This document shows positions 59,081 through 64,000 of a DNA stretch of 64,000 nucleotides, one piece after another; positions within the stretch are counted from its first letter, which is position 1, and each line of letters opens with the position of its first letter. Location: positions 1,424,501 to 1,488,500 of the forward strand of contig BROG01000080.1 of NCBI GenBank assembly GCA_030159075.1, read 5' to 3'. The position numbers were made by a program, and so were the translations under genes. The stretch comes from Atrina japonica. Its lineage: Eukaryota; Mollusca; Bivalvia; Pterioida; Pinnidae. The notes below the pieces were generated by a model. It saw only the letters and a list, made by a program, of their open reading frames with translations, did not search any database and was not told the DNA's origin.

Positions 59081-60411
59081 ATATCAGACATTTTGAAATA
59101 AAAAAATACTGGTCAACCGGACCACTGAATATAGGAATTTCACTGGTCAAAGCAAAGTTTTGTACTGGTCTATATATATATACACAATTGCAATGGAATG
59201 GAAAATTACTGGTCATTTGGACCAGTTATCAGATAGATTTCACCGGACTTTTGTAAAATTTACTGGTTTTTTCTGGTAAGACCGGAAAATTTCAAAAATT
59301 CGATTATATCGATCGTGAGAAATTTCTCATCAGCTGATGCGTTTTTCTTCAATGGTTTCCTCTGTTTTAGAAGATACAGCCGCACCTCAGTGAAAGCAGT
59401 CACTGCGTCACAATCATTATTCATATACAAATGTATGTGGCATGTAATGATGAACATTTTTGTGGAAAATCTTCTCAAACGGAAGTCTGAAATTAGACTG
59501 TGTTGGTGGTTTTGCAAAGCAGACGTTGATTAAAAACTAACAGTCAACAGAAATTAGTGTAGAAGTATTTAACAACAATTTTCTTCTTCATTTCCCTGCT
59601 TTCTGAATTGTGTTTACATCCGAACTTCTGAACCAATCTGAAAATATAATAGATTCCCAAGCTTGAGAGGAAATATACTATTAGCATCTGCTCAGAATCA
59701 CTCATTGCACGGAACAAACGTCAAATCTTATCTCTTCACGCTTCAGTTTAACCACGTGCTTCTGTTTTCGATTTGCTGAATAGCACGTGCTTTTTACTGG
59801 GGGAAATCATGTTATTTACATTGTGATTGGGCGTCACAGCCGTTTTTTACCAATGGAATCTTAGAATACAGAGGCTGTCGTCAGATATATGGTCATATTT
59901 GCGGACATCTGGAAAACAGTTTGCGCAACAATTTGGATGCATTTTCAAAGCGTGTATAATGTTTCTGTTCGGTTCGTGAAAAAAAGCGTTCATGAACAAC
60001 GGGGAAGTCAGGCGAGGCAAGATTTTGACATAGTTAATTAGAGTGTCCGGAGTATTTAGCTTGAAGCTATTCGTCAGATTAGCTGTGTTTTTGATCGTAT
60101 AACTAGGTCTTTAAAAAGAATTTAGACTGTATGACAGTCAAGTGGCTACATTCCACGATTTCAATGAAGTATATCTTTGTCAACTCATTGAACGCTCGTC
60201 GTATCAGACCGCTATATGATCAGCTGTTGATGGATAGTATATAAATCTATTACTATGGAAATGAACATGTTAGTTTGACAACCACAAGTCCGTGCATTTT
60301 ATCACGGTTTCAGAAGTTTAGTGATAATAGTAGCAGCTGTCATCATGGGGAATTGTTTATAACATTTGTGTGACACGTTTTATCGATCTTGGATTTATAT
60401 ATTTAAGGAAC
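59081..60411 (+). other. PDZ gene upstream region
   Basis: 59100-59280 is a loose repeat of ACTGGTC(A/T) and GGACCAGT words. From about 59700 the sequence is less AT-rich and repeat-free, as expected for promoter and 5' UTR; stops in all frames argue against coding. Confidence 0.45.
60238..60246 (+). promoter_or_regulatory. Possible TATA box upstream of the PDZ gene
   Basis: TATATAAAT lies 166 bases before the ATG at 60412 within a stretch (about 59750-60410) that is more balanced in base composition and free of recognisable repeats. This may be promoter and 5' UTR. AT-rich DNA makes chance TATA matches likely. Confidence 0.3.
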
Positions 60412-61061
60412 ATGAATACATTAAAGTCATATTTTAATAGATTCAGGAAATTCTCCAGTGGGTCAAGGGATAGATCAACATCTCCACGCGGACGGCGACA
60501 ATCTAGATTTTCTCGGAAAGGGAGTTTGAATTCTAAACTTCCGAATTACAACCTAGGCTCCACCTGTAACGGGAACCACACGCAGGTATCGGGGTCCGAC
60601 TTATCAACGGTGTCATGTGGATCTAACGGAATACCATTCAAGGGAACGGCGAGAGTTAATGTGATGAAAAACTTCTACGAAAAACCGCTACTTACACCCA
60701 GCTTGTCGAACTCTAGGCTCGGTAGTCGGGGAAAATCTCCACCCCCGGCCAAACCACCTCGGAAAGATCACATATTCTCGGTTACATTTAATGGATGTAA
60801 ATATACTGATCTTGGGATAGTTTTGGACTGTACGGAAGTGGATGGACGTGGGGATCTCGCGGATATCTACCGACATCGGAATAGGATTTGTAGCGACAGT
60901 GGGGTGGATATTAACGGCGGATCTTATCCTACAACTGTAGTTAGAATACTTCACATTAAAGAAGGGAGCATAGCTCACAAAAATGGACAGATAAAAATAA
61001 ACGACGAAGTGGTGGACATCAACGGCTGGAACATGATCAAAGAAAATACAAGCAGTGCCAG
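60412..61061 (+). CDS. PDZ-domain protein, first coding exon (3' part outside window)
   Basis: 650 nt, 216 codons plus two bases, ending at a perfect donor (CAG|GTAAGA). Residues 1-40 are basic and Ser/Arg-rich (RKFSSGSRDRSTSPRGRR). Residues 109-118 are a Pro-rich segment (SPPPAKPPRK) containing PxxPxR, a class II SH3 ligand form. From about 119 a PDZ domain begins: IFSVTF, the carboxylate-loop-like TDLGIVL at 132-138, then a longer than usual loop (about 139-172) and PTTVVRILHIKEGSIA with GQIKINDEVVDINGWNM, the classic strand/GD-like/xVNG block. The domain is cut by the intron. PDZ scaffolds bind C-termini at membranes and junctions. I do not recognise the orthologue. Start: first in-frame ATG, A at -3; the frame is open upstream to 60370 but has no ATG there. 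Confidence 0.85.
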
Positions 61062-61319
61062 GTAAGAAACCTTATTTGTAGAAAGTTAACATTTATTTTT
61101 ATAATTTTGTGTCAAAGTGACCTCATTATCAAGGTGGTCTCTTAATGAGGGTATAGGGTATGGGCTTATAGTTATCAACGTATGAAGAAAATTTTTAAGA
61201 GACCAGTATTTACAGTCTTTAATACAAGCTTAAGATGGTCTGCTTAGGGGGTGGTCTTTATAAGGGAAGTGTTGTATATTGTTATACACATGTGATGTAG
61301 CCTACACTGTATGTGTAGA

Positions 61320-62150
61320 CCCAGGCCAAATGTCTAGTCCTGTATTGTTATACAAATTTAATGTACTCTGTATGTGTATTCTGTAGTCCTGTATTGTTAT
61401 ACACATTTAATGTACTTTGTATGTGTGTTCTGTAGTCCTGTATTGTTAGACATATGTAATGTACATTGTGTATTATGTAGCCCTGTATAGTTATACACAT
61501 GTAATGTACACTGTGTATTCTGTAGTTCTGTATTGTTATACGCATTTAATTCACACTGTGTATTTTGTAGTCCTGTATTGTTATACACATATAATGTACT
61601 GTGTATTCAGTCCTGTATTGTTATAAACAAGTAATGCACACTGTGTATTCTGTAGTCCTGTATTGTTATACACATATAATGTACTGTGTATTCTGTCCTG
61701 TATTGTTATAAACAAGTAATGTACACTGCGTATTCTGTATTCTGTATTGTTATACACATGTAATGTACTGTGTATTCAGTCCTGTATAGTTATACACATG
61801 TAATGTACACTGTGTATTCTGTAGTTCTGTATTGTTATATGCATTTAATTCACACTGTGTATTCTGTAGTCCTGTATTGTTATACACATATAATGTACTG
61901 TGTATTCAGTCCTGTATTGTTATAAACAAGTAATGTACACTGTGTATTCTGTAGTCCTGTATTGTTATACACATGTAATGTACAATGTATTCTATACAGT
62001 CCTGTACTGTTATACATATGTAATGTACACTGTGTATTCTATAGTCCTGTATTGTTATACACATGTAATGTATACTGTGTATACTATACAGTCCTGTATT
62101 GTTATACACATGTAATGTACACTGTATGTGTTTTTGGTAGTCCTGTAACT
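61320..62150. repeat. 45-bp minisatellite, about 18 copies
   Basis: Unit words CCTGTATTGTTATACACATG and TAATGTACACTGTGTATTCT with GTAGT. In the first intron of the PDZ gene. Flanks (61108-61270 and 62150-62285) carry GGTGGTCT words and the family A end GAGGTTCCACT. Confidence 0.9.
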
Positions 62151-62324
62151 GAGGGACTCAAGGTGGTCTGATTATTGAGATGTTTTTTTTTGCTTTATCA
62201 GATAGTTATCAAGAGGCTTAAAATTTTTGGTCTGCAAAGTGAGGTGTTTTCCGAAGTGAGGTGGTCTTTAGGTGAGGTTCCACTATGTATTATTGTAGAC
62301 GCCAATCTCAGATACTTTTTATGC

Positions 62325-62465
62325 CCTGGGCACAGGGCAGACTAACACAATATGCCCTAGGCATGAGGCAGAATAGCACAATATGCCCTAGGACATGGGG
62401 CAGACTAGAGCACAATATGCCCTGGGACATGGGCAGACTAGGACAATATGCCCCAGGGCATGACC
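62325..62465. repeat. About 33-bp minisatellite, four copies
   Basis: Unit words CACAATATGCCCTAGG and CATGGGGCAGACTA with indels. Confidence 0.8.
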
Positions 62466-63586
62466 AACATTTAAGTTGATTATACCCAGCTACTGTTGTC
62501 TCTTGTCAACTATCTGTTACTTACCATGTGTACATAAGCCTACTTTATCTTTCACCACATTTAATTGGGAAACTGAAGATGACCTAGATTTATATATATA
62601 TATATATCCTTTTCCACTTTTACAAAGCTCTGACATGAAAGGATTCAAATTGTGGTATATCTATTGAAGAGCTTTGAACTTAATAATTGATTAACCCAAC
62701 AACCCACTGAAGCCACATTGGAACCTGCCCATTTCAAAGAATGCTCAAGTCCATTGTCAGAAATCAGGGGTGTATGATTTAGATTAAAACATGTATGATA
62801 ATTTTACATGTCTTCTGAACTTGTTCACTCCTGAATTTAGATAGTAGACTGTACTATTTATTGATTTGGGTGAGTTTAAATTTGACCACAGGGGTTGATG
62901 AGTTAAAATATACTGAGGCAATTATATTGTTATTGATGCAGTGGATATATTACAGGGATTTCCCACACTCCTTTGGTTATGAGGCCTGAGCCTTTTGAAT
63001 GGGGAATTTTAGCAACATTTTATTGAAGTTGGGAAATCTAAAAATACACAAAACTGCATGTTTGAAAATACAAGAACTTCTTCAAATTCATTGTCATTTG
63101 ACTTTATTTGGGAAATTTCGACAGCAAATTGAAAAACAAAATTTTTTTTATTTGCATTGGGAATTAACGGGGACTTATGTCCGATACAGCACCTTTTGGC
63201 AGATTTTTCCATTATAAAATCACAATAAAACATTCTGTCTAACATCTGTGTGATTATAATGTCACAATTGAATGATGTTAAAAAAAAAATGCACATTGAG
63301 AGCCACAGGTCAGACATTTGGCAATACTGCAATAGGTCAATTATGGTACCATGTGCGTCTAATTAGGGGATATGTTACATTGTGACATGTGATCTACATG
63401 TATATCAATGCACTTACATGTATACCATGTACAAGTGCATGATATTATTCAGATGTGCTGGCATTAAATACATTTACACGTAAGACTATATGTGATGGAA
63501 CAAGCCAAATATTGAATTATCTCAATTGTGTATGTCTGCGTTACTTAGAACAGTTACATATGTATGTGTCTAGAATTCTAAATTGA

Positions 63587-63693
<107 letters not shown>

Positions 63694-63810
63694 TAACACG
63701 TTTCTATTTAAATCTTTGATGTTGGTTTTTTTGTACAGTGATGAATAAGAAAAATATAGAACATAACAATTTTCTTTAATATTTGCTTATTCTGTTAGCG
63801 TTTTCATCAG

Positions 63811-63985
63811 CGTGAGTCTTCAGATGGAATCTGTTGTTTCACCATTCGTGGATCTTAAATGTGATCATTTTGCAAATGTAATTCTATAAATCATAATTGC
63901 TACTGCACAAAGTCACCACGATGTTGTAAAACAATGAACAATTGTAACTGTGTTAGTAACAACAGTTTCCATCTGAAGACCCACA
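63811..63985. mobile_element. Possible foldback element
   Basis: GAGTCTTCAGATGGAATCTG with TTGTT at 63814 is mirrored by AACAACAGTTTCCATCTGAA at 63958. Arms about 25 bases, loop about 120. Only one copy is visible, so it may be a chance or local inversion. Confidence 0.4.
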
Positions 63986-64000
63986 ATGGTGAATGAGTTA

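Overview
The window is eukaryotic nuclear DNA, most likely from a mollusc or a close lophotrochozoan. The genes are split by GT-AG introns, the intergenic DNA is AT-rich, and it is crowded with tRNA-headed SINEs (one family resembling the molluscan V-SINE/RUDI type), short inverted-repeat DNA elements, microsatellites and many minisatellites. The palindromic word TACATGTA recurs throughout, which I associate with mollusc genomes; that last point is impression, not proof. There are no rRNA genes, CRISPR arrays, operons or other bacterial features.

Three protein-coding genes can be supported. (1) On the minus strand, 33540 down to 5171, lies a complete REEP5/6-type gene (TB2/DP1/HVA22 family, ER-tubule shaping). 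It has six firm exons and one probable 12-nt microexon; all exon phases agree, giving 212 or 216 residues. (2) On the plus strand, 39484 to 46812, lies a complete atypical MAP kinase of the ERK3/ERK4 (MAPK6/MAPK4) type: four coding exons and 743 residues, a kinase domain plus a long charged tail. Its activation loop reads T-D-G rather than the vertebrate S-E-G, and its subdomain VIII reads S-P-E rather than the vertebrate ERK3 S-P-R. (3) On the plus strand from 60412, the first coding exon of a PDZ-domain protein ends at a clean donor at 61061; the rest lies beyond the window. The first two genes are head-to-head about 6 kb apart. Nothing suggests the three share a pathway.

Layout: 1-5170 is the 3' flank of REEP with a (TA)n tract and a 44-bp minisatellite. 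5171-33540 is REEP, whose large introns hold a 33-bp minisatellite born inside an inverted-repeat element, a 37-bp minisatellite, a 2441-bp inverted-repeat transposon that split a 74-bp minisatellite, and more. 33541-39483 is the REEP/ERK3 intergenic region with a nested pair of elements, paired MITEs and a LINE tail fragment. 39484-46812 is ERK3. 46813-60411 is a repeat-dominated spacer: SINE cluster, a 49-base poly-G, a 2.7-kb 30-bp satellite with higher-order structure and an internal inversion, and a GATATC-rich element cluster. 60412-64000 is the PDZ exon and a 45-bp minisatellite in its first intron.

No new multi-gene system is evident. The most interesting items are the ERK3 motif changes, the REEP microexon, and the repeat biology: minisatellites arising repeatedly inside one MITE family, nested insertions with readable target duplications, and the GATATC-rich elements. 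All calls rest on reading by eye; no searches were run.
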